Source: Tillus elongatus (lineage: Eukaryota > Arthropoda > Insecta > Coleoptera > Cleridae). Taken from it: DNA of 64,000 nucleotides. The notes beneath the pieces were generated by a model, which worked only from the letters and a program-made list of their open reading frames with translations, was not told where the DNA came from and did not search any database. Positions 45,067-57,049 of the stretch are shown here, piece by piece. Every line of letters starts with the position of its first letter. The stretch's first letter is position 1. Both the position numbers and the translations under genes were made by a program. The stretch covers positions 127,209,723 through 127,273,722 of the forward strand of contig OZ023269.1 in NCBI GenBank assembly GCA_964006375.1, written 5' to 3'.

Positions 45067-45129
45067 CTTTACATAGATGTACAAGCAAATAACACCACCC
45101 ATATCTCATCAGAAGCCGACTATTACACA

Positions 45130-45235
45130 TTCTAGTAAAAAAAAACAATGTCTGATCACGGGACTCGAACCTGCGATCTCGTGGTTCAAACTCTCCGGGT
45201 TACTGTCCCGGAAAACTCGACTACGAGGCTTGTGG
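45130..45235 (-). mobile_element. tRNA-like SINE or tRNA pseudogene
   Basis: The minus strand has ctcgtagtcgag (A-box-like), then cgcaggttcgagtcccg, a perfect B box. A T-rich stretch follows (45140-45147 on plus is A-rich). Acceptor-stem arms do not pair, so a functional tRNA is unlikely. Confidence 0.5.
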
Positions 45236-45239
45236 CCTC

Positions 45240-45919
45240 TGTTGGGCAGCTATCAGGATTCATAACATTTTAATATCAGTATCTGGATCATTCGGTTTCA
45301 TTAATAACAACCCTACTTCATAGTTTTGACGATGAAAATATTTTATAAACTGAATTTTGATTTAGTTTATTAATGATTAATTACTAATTGTTTGTTGCAG
45401 AAAAAGCCCTTCAAAATTATAAGCGTGATATGCTAAAACTTCTGGGTGAGCTGGGTCCTTCAAATCTTGTCAATAAATTGTCTTATGGGTCATATTAATG
45501 AGATTGTCGTCAAAATATTGCCCAAAAATTTAACTTGTCTCATATTTTATTTACCAGATTCAAATATATTTACTGCTGTCGTCTTTAATGCCAGGGAATT
45601 ACTTTTCCGTAATAGTTTTAGTTACAGAAAGTGCGTTTTTTACCTGAAGTTTGTAATACTGTAGAACGCTGTTCAAACCATTTCAGCGCACTATTTAATT
45701 CTCTGGAGGAAATCAGCTAGCTCCCTTTAAGAGGATCGACAGATTTAAAACTTTTCCTAATTGAAAATTTACCGAGAAGCATTCAGAGATACAATCTTCC
45801 GCTGTACAATTTCTCTTTTCTCCCCTTATTTACTGAATTCTCGAAATTTAGATCAGGTGCCTATTTTTATTATTAACAAATGCCTGCATTTTTTGTGTGT
45901 TTAATTCAAAACATCTAGT
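45240..45919. other. No recognisable feature
   Basis: AT-rich; short frames without motifs. Confidence 0.45.
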
Positions 45920-46140
45920 CTGCTCTTTATAAATTGCACTGCTAACTTACTGAAGCTTTTTAGCTTGTTTTACTGTTTGAGTTTAGGTGTTAATTTTGAC
46001 GTTTCCTGTATTGATTGTTTTGATACCAGACCTTTTATTGTGTTTTTAGATTTACCCCTGAAGATGGATACTTAGTTGGCCGAAACGCGTAGGGAATTAA
46101 TAAAAAAATATTGCCTGGAAAAGAAGCGTTTTAATTGACT
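45920..46140 (+). mobile_element. Penelope-like element 3-prime end
   Basis: Aligns with the end of the Penelope-like element at 55840-56060: actgtttgagtttaggtgtt, tgtattgattgttttgatacca, gaccttttattgtg, the hammerhead-like motif, then ttgcctggaaaagaagcgtttt. It lacks the about 70-bp block (ttgtgctccagtcaccgc...) present in the 56-kb copy. No coding part remains. Confidence 0.65.
46055..46094 (+). ncRNA. Hammerhead-ribozyme-like motif (Penelope type)
   Basis: ccc-CTGAAGA, a 17-nt stem-loop II region, then GAAACGCGTA-ggg. CUGANGA and GAAA are the invariant hammerhead cores. ccc/ggg would form stem I, and the self-complementary acgcgt would form a minimal stem III ending in a UA cleavage site. 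Stem II pairing is poor, so activity is doubtful. Confidence 0.45.
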
Positions 46141-46269
46141 GTTTAATTATTCTCTTAATTTTTAGATATAAATATAAGTTTTAAAATTGAGTAATTAAGG
46201 CGATTATTTTTACACTGGCGTTTTTCATGAACAATTATTACACAGGGTAAATCGCATAATCGAACATTT

Positions 46270-46640
46270 ACTTATGTAGTGTTCGAGTCTGGTGTATCTC
46301 AGGGATCACTATTAGGCCCTATACTATTTATTCTATTTTGAGGCAGTTGCTCAAGTGCTCAATTGATATTTGATTGAGAAAAGCTTATCATTCAGCATTT
46401 AGTTGTCTGGTATTCAATACTGGTGTACCTCAAGGATGAAACCCTTTACTATTTATTACATATTTGGTAGCTGCTCGAGGTCCGAACTAAATTAAATGCA
46501 CTTTTGACTTCCAGACTAAGTAGGGCTCATCATTGTAGTTAGAGTTATCTGATATTCAGTGTTAGTATACCTCAGGTAACTCTGAGGCACTTATCTATTT
46601 ATTATATATTAATTAGCTTCCTAATGACCAAACTCATTAG
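46270..46640 (+). repeat. Three tandem degenerate units containing an RT box
   Basis: ggtgtatctcaggg (about 46301), ggtgtacctcaagg (about 46422) and agtatacctcaggt (about 46561) each sit after a ttatctgatattcagtg-like stretch. Each is followed by a ctatttattatat-like stretch; periods are about 121-140 bp. The first unit translates SGVSQGSLLGPILFILF, the GVPQGS box of jockey-like RT; the others are decayed. Confidence 0.55.
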
Positions 46641-47194
46641 ACTTTTGGACTTCAAGGCGTTACTAAACTATAACGAGGAGTCTGCATATATAGTGTACCT
46701 AATAACGCTTTTTTAAGCGTTTGGTTTGAAGTAATCTGTCCTAAGACCTAATGTCACTTAAAATATAATAATCATAAAGCAAATTAGAATAAATTTTGTG
46801 GCACAACAAACCAAGTTCGTGATGTCTTTGAGACAGATAGGCTACGCCCTTAATGAACTTACTACTTACTGATAAAGAATGAGATGTCACCTTAGTCAAT
46901 GTTTGTATATACATATAGCGTCCCAGTGAATTTATCAAGAGTAAAATAGTAAAATGATTACTATTTGAGAAACAGTCAACGTGCAAAGATACAACCACAA
47001 ACACATAACTGAAAGTATCTAAAGCCTCGCGAGTAACAGCACCCTGTATAATGCTGTGTTGATATCACGCATTAATATAGCAATAGGATGGAAGCAGTCG
47101 TTCACCGCGGAAATACGAAAACCGCTCATTAATTACATTTAATATAATTCTTAAATTAAGTAGTATAATTTAATAATGTAGGATAACCAAGAGC
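46641..47194. other. No recognisable feature
   Basis: No motif found. Confidence 0.45.
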
Positions 47195-47440
47195 AACAAT
47201 CTGGGATTCACCGTGTAGCTCCATAGACTTGTTTCAAGAATGGGTGACAAAGGAGAGGAGTTCGGTAGTTGATCTGCCCTGACGGAATCCATACTGCCTG
47301 TCGTGGATTAGACTGTGTTTTTCAAGAAATTTTAGTAATTCAGTGTTTATATACTTTTCCATCATTTTAGAGACGACTGAAAGGATCCTTTCTTAGGGGA
47401 CGGGTTGTGCTCGAGCAGTTTTCCAGTTACTAGGGAATGT
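47195..47440 (-). pseudogene. Non-LTR RT N-terminal fragment (family A)
   Basis: Closely matches 41160-41440: minus strand PVPKKG-like region, KYINTELLKFLEKHSLIHDRQYGFRQ, ELHGESQI. Truncated on both sides. Confidence 0.75.
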
Positions 47441-47499
47441 GCCCTTAAGAGTCAACTAATAGTAAATAGTGAAAAATGGAATAAGAAGAGTACTGAGAA

Positions 47500-47615
47500 T
47501 CACTTGGATGATAGTTTGGATTGAGAGCTATCCGAGGAACCAGAGAAACGATACTGGCACTTGGGACAATGGGAAGAGGAGGGCTGTAAATAATAAAGAC
47601 ACCTTTATAACAATG
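47500..47615 (+). pseudogene. RTE-like RT scrap
   Basis: LRAIRGTRETILALGTMGRGGL followed by degraded sequence. It parallels AGRGTREVILALETI at 34140. Abuts the preceding minus-strand fragment. Confidence 0.45.
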
Positions 47616-47794
47616 ACCTGACCTGACCTCAAAAAAACATTTCAAACACAATCAAAGCACCATAATAGAGATTGAAATATCTGAAAGCGACCACAAAGCA
47701 AGATTACCTTCAGAATGTGATGCTGATGATGGGGCATTGCGCCGATCATGACGGTTTAGTTATATTTTCTCATCTGGTGGTCGGATGCTTCTGA

Positions 47795-48000
47795 TATTTT
47801 AGCGGTGGCCTGGGCGTTCCGCAGGGGTCGGTCTTAGGTCCAGTGATATTTCTGTATATCAATACCTTACGTTGCTTGGACGTGCCAGTGTCGATCACCA
47901 TAGTATCCGTTACTGTTTGTGACATTTCGTATGTGAGTCTCACGACCACATGTAACTTTGTTTTCACTGAGTTGCATGATTTTCCACCAACAAGTGGTTT
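47795..48000 (+). pseudogene. RT box fragment
   Basis: The strings GLGVPQGSVLGPVIFLYINTL are visible from 47803. The FADDT-like box expected after it is decayed. Probably a jockey-like non-LTR remnant. Confidence 0.5.
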
Positions 48001-48209
48001 TTTAATTGTGGTAGATCGCGATGAACAATGTGAAACACAGGTTGATAGGAAATGTGTAATAGCTGACCTAAACTCTTTTTTATCAAAGTCTAACCTTTTC
48101 TCAAACATGACGTTTTCAAAAATTTACAGTTTTGTCACTTCAACTTTTGGATGCCAACCTTTAACAGCTTTATCAAATATAGCAACTATATTCAATTTTG
48201 CTTATTAGA

Positions 48210-49138
48210 AGCTTTCCGGAATACTAGATATCAGTATTTCCTCGTATAACCTTATAATAATAATGAAGGGATTAGTCAGGTTTCGCGGTCTTTTGGTCTA
48301 GTTCATGATATTAATTAGGGCAGCAGATTGCTTGAGCGATTTTCCGTGGCGCAATTCTTGAATGAATTTACGACAAAGTAAAACACATTGGAGATAAAAA
48401 CAATAACAATTCTCGAGAGTTTTGTGCATTGTTAAGGATAACTCCCAAACACAGCATAGAGACTAGACTGTAAACACTTGACAACTGTATAGCTTTTCAG
48501 TTAAGTTTTCCCAAGTTGTAGTTCAACAATAACTGTCTCTGAATATACAAGTATCTATTTAGACTTAGACAAGGACTGCGAAAAGCTTGTGTAGAGTAGA
48601 AAGAGAGAGGGATAGAAATGCAGTTAAGATATGAGTGAAATAATTCATACCTTGAAACACAAATTAATTAATGTTATGCTGTGCTCTACCCAGTTTTATC
48701 ACTTCACTTCTCAGTATCCTATTTCTATGTTATGTCAGATCGGATTGTTCGAACGTTTACGTTAATATGACAATTTTAATTACACCCAGCACAACAAATA
48801 CCCATGGACTGGGGGGATTTCAATTAGCTTTTCATGCACCGGCAAAGTTTACAAACATGCACGTACATTTCTAACGTGACAGGACAATTTTTTACTGCCC
48901 TGTAAATTTTTAAAACAAGCCTGCAATTCCTTTTTGCATGAAAGCGTGTCACTTTCATACTATTCTTCTCACTCAAGTACATTACGCGTGCTAACGGTGA
49001 TCAGCTCTATACTGGCAGCCATAGTAGACACGTGCATGCGGCTAAAAAATTCCAAAATAACGCAAGATCATCATATTATACATAACGGCCCATCAAAATA
49101 TATCCACACAGGTTTCTCCGTTATGGCAAAATAAAATA
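48210..49138. other. No recognisable feature
   Basis: No coding motif or repeat structure recognised. Confidence 0.45.
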
Positions 49139-49169
<31 letters not shown>

Positions 49170-50590
49170 TGCTTTTATTGACAATTAAGCTGCATGTCAA
49201 ACGGCAGAGTTCAGAAATATTTCTGTTCTTCCACTCAACCGATCCATAATATAACACAATTAAATGGTGATAGTGACTATTTCCAAACTCATGAAATAAA
49301 CAAACAAAAGAAAAAAAACAGGACAAAAAAGAAGAAGTAACCTAACTAATATTAACAAATAAAAATAAATACATGTTTATAATTTTAATTAGCAGGAAAT
49401 TGTAAGAAGAAAAAGAGAAAAGAAAGAAAAAAAAGAAAAATAACATTGGTAGGTAGGTACACATATATTATGTCTATACTACAAACAGCAGACATCCAGG
49501 CAACATACAAATTCCGCAGCCACAGAAAATTATAAGCTTCCCTCCAGAAGCAGCCCCTTCAACCTTCGTTTAAAAGCAACAGCTGATAGTGACTTGTAAC
49601 AATCGGGAACCTTGTTATAAAGATTCGCTATATTGTAAGAAAAAGATCTTTCGAACAGCTCGGTTCTATGCTGTGGAATTGTCAGCGTTCCCTTACTTCG
49701 GATGTTGAGACTGTGGATGTCGGTCCTAACTTTAATTTTATTCTAAAGATATGGGGGGGGGGTCCGATCTTGTATTACCTTGTGATAAAGACACATAAAA
49801 TGAAGAGTTATCCGCTTTTGGAGTGACAAAATGTTCAAGTCTTTAAAGCTACTAGAGATATGCTGAAACTTGCGCAATTCGCACACAGGAATTCTGAACG
49901 CTCTGCAGCCTAGTTGAATCTACCACTCTCAAGCATGCATCGTACAACACATCACCATAATTTAAGTGAGATAAGACTATTGCCTCGCACAAAGTTAGTC
50001 TAACAGCCCTGCTAAGATACCCCCTGTACCCTGTACAGCAATTTTAAGTTAGCATAAGCTCGGCGTGTAATCGCACTGACGTGATGGGAAAATCTTAGTT
50101 CACTATCTGTTCTTATCCCCAATATGTCAACACATTCTTCCGTTTTTAATTCTACGCTACGGATTTCAAGTTTAGCCAAAGGTTTATGATGTTTAACTGT
50201 AGATTTGCGTCCGAAAAGAATTGACTTTGATTTAGAGGGATTTACAGTAAGACTGTATTGGTTTGAAAAGTCATTTAATCTGCCTAAGTCCCTGTTAATG
50301 ATATCACAGGATTCCGAGATTGCTCAAGGCTCAAATGAATAATATATCAGTGTATCATCTGCGTAAAAGTGATACTGACAATCACGAAGATGGGTAGGTA
50401 GCTTTGATGTATATATGCTGAATAACAGACGCCCTAGTATTGAGCCTTGAGGGACACCAGATGCGACAGGAAAGAAATCTGAGGTCACCCATCCTTACTC
50501 GCTGCATTCTACCAGATAGTTAATTACCTAACATTGAAACAGCAGCGACACCAAACCCAATTTTAAATGTTGGATGGATATATTTATTCG
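49139..50590 (-). pseudogene. Jockey/CR1-like non-LTR 3-prime half with (TTA)n tail
   Basis: Minus strand from about 50590: [21 protein letters not shown] (about 50460), [12 protein letters not shown] (about 50360), LTVNPSKSKSILFGRKST, VDILGIRTDSELRFSHHV (LGI-D-L-F-H box), RAYANLKLLYR. The C-terminus is NLYNKVPDCYKSLSAVAFKR, ending about 49540. A 3-prime untranslated region of about 390 bp has an aataaa near 49172 and ends in (TTA)n (plus strand taa repeat 49139-49168). Stops and shifts interrupt the frame, e.g. in SFEP*AIS, and a G10 run (49753-49762) lies near one. The catalytic YADD is intact. Confidence 0.8.
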
Positions 50591-50749
50591 TTTTTCCAAC
50601 TCCTTAATTGCAATTCTTAGCCGGGTGACTTTAACCCTTAAAATCTTAAATAATGAGGAGTGCCTTGCGATATGTCTTTTTGAAGGGCATTACATTCTTT
50701 TTTCAATAATACCCAGTTTGCTGAATTTGATAAGTAGTTCTATGCTGCA

Positions 50750-51125
50750 AACCTTACATAAATTTTTACCGAAATTGTCTTATCGGTTAAAAATTCTGAC
50801 CGCAATTTTCTCATCGAGTAGAGATTCTTACCGCAATTTTATTATCGGTTAGAACAGACATTCTTATCGGCTTTAATCGCTATTTTGCTGTATGCCGTAC
50901 AAAAAAAAACACAAATAAAAGGTAATTAGGATAACAAGAGATAGAAAATAATTGAAAAGGCGCGATTTTACAGTAATTTCATTTTTTCTAAACTTATTTC
51001 TTTCGCATATACGTTAAAAATGCCTTATAGTGTTAAAGAAAGTGTTGAAACTATTTACTTCTTTAGAAAGACTGATAGTCAGTGCCGGCAACAAGTCGAG
51101 GCGGTAAATCTCCGGGTCCTAAAAC
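50750..51125 (+). pseudogene. Mariner-like 5-prime fragment
   Basis: ATG at 51020 reads MPYSVKESVETIYFFRKTDSQ, clearly related to MVYSVEERVETI at 13601. Upstream, 50760-50880 carries three spaced copies of an accgcaattttctcatcg-like motif (about 35-bp period), reminiscent of the subterminal motifs of the 13-kb mariner. The frame ends near a G13 run (51134-51146). The rest of the transposase is absent. Confidence 0.55.
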
Positions 51126-51133
51126 CTACCGGG

Positions 51134-51146
51134 TGGGGGGGGGGGG
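51134..51146. repeat. G13 homopolymer tract
   Basis: Follows the mariner fragment in AT-rich DNA. Confidence 0.95.
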
Positions 51147-51349
51147 TGTTTCGACTCGGGCTACAAGATATATTACGTCATATAGGTTAGGCATACAATT
51201 GTGCACATTTGGCAATTCTCAAAAAATAAACTTATATAAATACTTCAATTTTAATGAATTTTGGTCTTTTGACTGTTCATGTAGCAAACTGCTTTTTAAA
51301 TTAGATATATTAATTACGTCAGTGAAGCTGGAGGAACATATGTAATCGT

Positions 51350-51889
51350 AGAACGTCTCCTGGACTTTGTTGATTGTGCCCTAAAAATAGGAGAGGCCAT
51401 CGACCAGCTTATAAAATCAAACCTATAAAATAAATAAATCACTTGAGAGATTGTCGAGGGCAAGGATATGATAACGGTACCAATATCAAAGGAGTTCAGG
51501 CAAAAATACTAGCTGCCAAAAGTGTAGCTATTTATTCTTAATTTGCGATCTATTCTCTTAAACTTAATGGTGTGCAAGCAGCAGAGAATTGTCTTGCTGC
51601 TATAACATTTTTCGGTGTTATAGAAAAATTGTACAGTCTATTCAGCTCCAGTCCTCAAAGCTAGGAAATACTTAGGCAGAAAATCGAGCTTCTTTGTATT
51701 AAACTCCCAAACTCTGTGATTTGCCAGGATTGAGGATGTAAAACACATTGCTGCTCATCGTTCAGGAGTATTTGAGGCATTAGAATGGATTGTCTGTTTT
51801 GAATTTGTCAACAGAGTGTTGCTTCGATATAATTGGACCAAAAACATGCGTAGGTACTTTCATTAAACTGTCTACTTTTTTCATCAATT
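51350..51889. other. No recognisable feature
   Basis: No motif identified. Confidence 0.45.
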
Positions 51890-52035
51890 TGGGTGAAAGT
51901 TTTAAAGGCTTTTGACATTGTAAACGAAGTGGTTCAAGGTCGAGGATCAACACATAAGTACATGACATGTTTGCTATTAAAAACATTTTTATGAAAATTC
52001 ACTTCCATAACGCACTTACTGCGTCCAGACTTTTA
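51890..52035 (+). repeat. HINE-like module M1, right end only
   Basis: tttgctattaaaaacattttt, atgaaaattcacttccataa and acgcacttactgcgtccagac. The left half is replaced by unrelated sequence. Confidence 0.65.
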
Positions 52036-52605
52036 ATATTTCTTTCTCTGTCGAGTGTTCTTTTGGGATTGATTTGGTTAACAACACTGAGATCAGAGAC
52101 GCTTTCTAGTCAGTAGGCATATTGAGGCCGCAGAATATAACTACAACAACCAGACCTGCCCTTACCCAAAGCCTGGTTGTATTTGAATTAAATAATGTTG
52201 ATATAAATATAATAAAGGTTTATATACTCGTAATTTATATTACATATGTTTTAATAGATTGTCTCTTTAATGGAGGTATTGTTGTAAAGTAAAGAAAACT
52301 GTCAAATTGTTAGATACTCTTAAGCCATGTGAATATACAAGTTTATATAACGTGAGTCATGGCAAATGCCAAAGCTGAAAGGTAGCGGTATAGTAACTAA
52401 ACAAAGCTAATCTTCCTATTCATTGTGGCTAGTTTCGAGAGACACTATTTAATTGAATAATTTGTCAACGGCATAAAGAATGCAACATCCTGGTTGTTAA
52501 AGTTAACGCAATCCTTCCTAATGGTAACTTAAAACAAATTCATTTGCTGTAGTGATATAATATCTCACTAGAGGTAAACCTAGCCTTTCCTCTCCACTTT
52601 AAATA
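52036..52605. other. No recognisable feature
   Basis: AT-rich; no motif identified. Confidence 0.45.
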
Positions 52606-52607
52606 TA

Positions 52608-53593
52608 CAGGTGGCCCATTGAAAACAAGCTGGAAGCCATAAATGCCAGGAAAATATTTTGTCGACAAAAACCTTAAACACGAGTTAGCTTGTCAGGGGG
52701 ACAACTTTTGACGCATAAAGTATAACCCAAACTTTACCCCTATAAGCGGGATCTCATCCCTTAAATTATTTTAAATAGGAATAGGGGTCATGTGATAGTT
52801 CGTTGCAAAGAGCTTTTGATTCCATATACATTGATTTTTAATTTTTTTAATTCGCTCTGTTCGTTTAGAATACATGCAGTTTTGAAAAATCACTAATGAA
52901 TTTCCTGAAAAATTAAAAAACTAAATCGTTTCACTTAAAAACTTAGCATAGTGTAAGTAAATGTTGAAAATAATGAGGACCAATCATACTATTAAACCAA
53001 CATACCAACGAATTAAACTTTAATCCAATAAATGTTCAAATTGAACACCACCAACTTCCATACAATTGTACCAATTTTGGTCAAATTTTCGGCTAAAATT
53101 TGCTAGCATTTCAAGAGTAATTTTTCGGCATTCATCAATAATGCGGTGACGTAACTCTTCCAATGAATTGCACACGGTAGCATCAACTTTTGGTTTTAAA
53201 TGCTCCCACAAAAAAAGTGTAAAGGCGACATGTCTGGAGATCGGGCTGGCCATCCCTGGCGAGGCCCAACTCAAGCATTAAGAATTTATCGGGAAATGCA
53301 TTAGTAATATTTCAAAAATTCATATCTTCTAAACGAATAGACCGAATTTCAAAGATAAAAAAGTAATGAATAGGGAATAAAAAGCTCTTTCCAACGAGCT
53401 ATCACATGACCCCTCTTCCCATTTGAAAACATTTGAGGGATGACACCCCTGCTTAGGAAGGTAAAGTTTGGGCTATACTTTTGGCGTCAATAGTTGTTCC
53501 CCTTACAAGCAAACTTGACTTGTTTAAGGTTTTGTTCAACAAAATATTTTCCTGGTAGTTATGTCTGCCAGCTCGTTTTCTATGGGCCACCTA
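52608..53593 (-). mobile_element. Deleted mariner-like element
   Basis: Ends caggtggcccattgaaaac (52608) and the reverse complement of ...gttttctatgggccaccta (53593), bordered by TA on both sides. The inverted repeats extend about 250 bp (shared agctggcagaca/agctggaagcca, aaatattttgtcgac/gttcaacaaaatatttt). Same terminal motif as 13136-15063. Only a transposase C-terminus remains inside, on the minus strand. Confidence 0.8.
53020..53290 (-). pseudogene. Mariner-like transposase C-terminal remnant
   Basis: Reads FLWEHLKPKVDATVCNSLEE, LRHRIIDECRKITLEMLANF and WYNCMEVGGVQFEHLLD, matching the end of the 13-kb transposase. Upstream, after a shift at a T7 run, comes SPDMSPLHFF. The Asp expected as the third catalytic residue (TPLD) is His. 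The first two catalytic Asp regions are deleted. Confidence 0.75.
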
Positions 53594-53849
53594 TATAGTC
53601 ACCGTAGAATAGCGCGTACTTTTAATTTAAAATAATGAAAATTTATTGATAAAATTCATAAAGTTGGTAATCAATTATTGAATTTCTATTGTATATAACT
53701 GCAATGTGGTAAAAATATCTATAACTGACAATATTGGGATAAAGGAAGACCTATATGATCTATTTTAAAATGTGTTTGTTGGATAAAAAATTTACATCAA
53801 TTGAAACATAACATGAATGGAAGGTGTGTGTGTGTGTGTTTTGTTTCTT

Positions 53850-54050
53850 TAACGTCGGCCTATTTCCGCGACTATGGCCAATCACCGACGCCAGGGAGCA
53901 GTTTCACCTCACTATCCTGGAAATTTGGCCGAACCCCTGCCTTTCTGTAAGGAGGGTAGTGATCTTTAACGTGCCCAACATCGCATGGACACGTGACCGA
54001 CGGCTTTACGCCCCCTCCGAAGGGCGGAACGTGCAGACATACATGAATGG
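53850..54050 (-). mobile_element. SINE body copy
   Basis: The reverse complement aligns through about 200 bp with 720-906: ggggcgtaaagccgtcggt, catgcgatgttgggcacgtt, agtgaggtgaaactgctccc, gcgtcggtgattggccat. The head is missing. Confidence 0.7.
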
Positions 54051-54671
54051 GAGGTAAAACATTCAGTTGACTAACGTTTTCAAGTTCTAGTATTATTGTG
54101 TGATTTCCAGTCTCATTTTAGGGCCATATTGCCTGTCATAAAATTTTATCAAATAAGAGCGCATCTTAAATGATATCCAAAAATAAAGGTCTGTTTTAGT
54201 TTTTGTAAAATTTGCAAATAAATATTATATGAAATGAATTTTGGGCCACTTATACTACAAAAAACAGCTGATGAATGAAATATGTTCAGTCCATTAAGTT
54301 TCGATTAGGCTGTTGCCTGGTGCTCTGAATATACTGTCGTTCATTTTTTCTCATGTTTTCCAGACTTAATAAGTTTTAGAGAGTTTTTGTATTATGGAGA
54401 GATCAAATCACTAGGACCTAAAATGGATTTACGGATCTATGGATATATTTCACTCGTTCAGCAGTAAATCACAGAGGGCTCTTGGTGAAAATTTTCCTGG
54501 CTCAAAATTTCTTTTCGTTCGATGATAGGATTTTTGTGCAGAAATATTGTCTTCCGGTAGGTAACCCTTCGTCGCCCCTTTGTTCAGAGATCTTTATGAG
54601 TTTCTTTGAGAAGGAACTAGTTTTTAGAGACTATAACCCTTATTCGAGTTAAATTTCATCATGGTCATGGT

Positions 54672-55007
54672 GTGTCGACGACGTACTTGTGGTGTGATCC
54701 CTTGTCCAAGGCCATAGTCAAAGCTCTCAAAAGCGACCATGTGAAGTTTTCGTTCAAGTCTACAAACACAACCAGCTACATGTTCATACACAACAGGGAT
54801 AATATCCCGGACCTGAAGAAGTCAGGCGTCTACCGTTTATTATGTGGTGCCCCCAGTTGTAATGCTGTGTATATCGGAAGCACCGGAATATCATTAAGTA
54901 CCAGAGTGTCAGAACACCTTAGAAGTAGAAATCCGATGGGTAATGACACGTCAGTCTTTAAGTTATCATTTAAGAGAGAATGGTCACTGCTTCAACAAAG
55001 AGACTGA
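54672..55007 (+). pseudogene. Penelope-like GIY-YIG endonuclease domain
   Basis: A 111-codon frame with FIHNRDNIPDLKKSGVYRLL, CGAPSCNAVYIGSTGISLST and RVSEHLRS. The GVY...YIG pair, the Arg in R-V-x-EH and the CxxC-like cysteines are the expected landmarks. Catalytic RT residues lie in another frame just upstream (CVDD at 54671-54682), so a frameshift separates them. The C-terminus ends early; related sequence continues in other frames to about 55130. Confidence 0.8.
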
Positions 55008-55782
55008 TGCCAAGATTTTACATTCCTCAAATTTTGGGGTGGAACAATTTGTCCTAGAAGAGATTGGGATTTTCAAGCATGTCAACTGCTCCATTGGTGA
55101 GGTTTGAACTTATCAACACAGACATAATGAACTTTCCTTCATTGTACAACAATCTAGTGAACTAGTGTTCCTGAACTCTATGATTTTTTCTATGGCCAAA
55201 GTTATTATGGATATGAAGATGGCTGTTCTGTGGCTCCCCTTCCTTGACCACTTATTTGTATTTGACATATCTGTCACTCCTGTGATGTCGTTATAGTTCG
55301 TTGTTTTGCCGCTGCGGCAGTGTCTCCGTTTGTCAAGTTCATAATTGCAGCTGTAAATGGCAGACCTTTCTTTCTGCTTCGTGATTTAATCACCGTTTTA
55401 TATTAATTTTTTGGATTGTGAATAGATTTCTGGTACATTCGGATGCGATGTTATTGGACCTCTGATACAATGGGTGAAGTTTCAGCTTAGATAACCTTTC
55501 GTATAGTTTTTAACTTCAATTTTCGAGATTTGAAAAGTAGGTATGGAAGCCATTTTGTTCTTGGCTTTATTTTACAAATTCGGCCCCCCGTAACGGTTAT
55601 CGTGAGGTTTCTGCTTAACTGTGTGGTCTCCTGTTGTGCTTACTCTCAGTTAGTTGAGTCCACAGCTTTTCATTTCGCAGGGGATTTTATACTTTGTCAT
55701 TGTTTACTGTGTATCAGTTTACTCGGATAGTTTTGATGCGCTTTAACAGCATGCTTAATTTTGCTGTAGCTGTGAGCTTATT

Positions 55783-55845
55783 TTACTGTAGTTTTTTAGC
55801 TTTTACTGTAGATTTTTAGCTTTTACTGTAGCTTTTTAGCGTGTT
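55783..55845. repeat. Three copies of a 21-bp tandem repeat
   Basis: ttttactgtagwtttttagc repeats three times; the Penelope-like end at 45.95 kb has a single equivalent. Confidence 0.85.
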
Positions 55846-55979
55846 ACTGTTTGACTTTGGATGTCAGCTTTGATGTTTTCTGTATTGATTGTTTTGATAC
55901 CATTGTGCTCCAGTCACCGCAATTGCCTACCAGAGAACAATGTTTTCTGAGAGACCTTTTATTGTGATTTTGGATTTAT

Positions 55980-56006
55980 CCCTGAAGATGGCCGAAACGT
56001 GTAGGG
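55980..56006 (+). ncRNA. Hammerhead-like motif, stem II deleted
   Basis: cc-CTGAAGA-tggcc-GAAACGTGTA-ggg. The cores are kept, but the stem-loop II between them is reduced to five bases, so it should be inactive. Confidence 0.4.
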
Positions 56007-56070
56007 AACTAATAGAATTGTATTGTCTGGAAAATAAGCCTTTTCATTGAGTATTTAATCTATGGATATA

Positions 56071-57049
56071 GACTTATCCATATAAAGTTATTTTAATGCA
56101 CTGTTCATTTCCAAGTTTTGTAAAATAACCAGTTCACTGATTCTTTGTTAAAGCGACTGATGGTTTTAAATTTTCGTAGCAGGCTTTTATTGGACTGCTT
56201 AATGGTTTCCGGGCCAATCTGCTGTGGTCGAATTCACTTGAATGTTGCTATGATTCTCAACGATATTGGTATAGATACAATTTTACAATCCGCAAAGTGA
56301 ATCAAATAACTACTGAAACTTCAAATGCTGTTGGCTAAAACTTTAGACTTGAAAATGTATTGTTTTTGTTACTCAGCAACGTCCTACTTATAGCAACTTC
56401 ATTAATCTCTCTATCCAATTGTGATTTCAAGTTATGTCTCACAGAACATGTGGAAAATAACAACAAAACTTGATTAAGAAAATGCAATACACTTTGAACT
56501 CGTGATTTCTTTCAAGGATTTTCCGAGAAAGAAAATTCAGTTGAAGGTGGAAAATTCCGTATGAAGGTCCAGTCCAGTTTCTGATTATAATGATATGGCG
56601 TCTTTGAAAGTGTCACGTATCAAGATCCGGCAACTGAAAGCCGACAGAGCAGCTTTAACTGCTTCAAGGGCCTTTCTTCTGGAAGCGCCCCGAGTACATA
56701 TCCTAAAGTTTAAACTCCACTCCAGATGAAGCACATACTTAAATACTATACGTAAAAGCGAGTAATTAGCAGTCGAGAATTGAATAAAGCCAGCTTTAAA
56801 GCGCTTATTCCAAGTCAAGAGAGCACTCAAAAAGAATGGAATTTTAAATATCCCGTCTGTTAAGGCATATTAGCAACTTATTCATTCCACCACATGTGTG
56901 CCTCATTGTTTTTCAAGCTTTAATGAAAATTTAGCAAGCTTTTAAGTACCCCATTTCAGTTCACACGTTCTAGATTTACTTTAATGGGGTTTTAATGCTT
57001 CCATTACTTGCCAGTGCCTAATAATCATACATAAAATTTGGACGACTCC
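56071..57049. other. No recognisable gene
   Basis: An 81-codon minus frame (56585-56830) carries nothing recognisable. Confidence 0.4.

Larger units (their letters stand above)
54440..56070 (+). mobile_element. Penelope-like retroelement (RT, GIY-YIG, 3-prime end)
   Basis: RT relic at about 54485-54653 (FLAQNFFSFDDRIFVQKYCL, PVGNPSSPLCSEIFMSFFEK), then CVDDVL (54671-54685), equivalent to Y-DD. GIY-YIG endonuclease follows at 54672-55007. An untranslated region of about 900 bp leads to the hammerhead-like motif at 55980-56006. RT plus GIY-YIG is diagnostic of Penelope-like elements. The N-terminal RT half is missing. Confidence 0.8.

Noticed and set aside
45130..45235. Functional tRNA gene on the minus strand
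   Set aside because: B box is excellent, but acceptor-stem ends do not pair and the D arm is poor. Called SINE/pseudogene.
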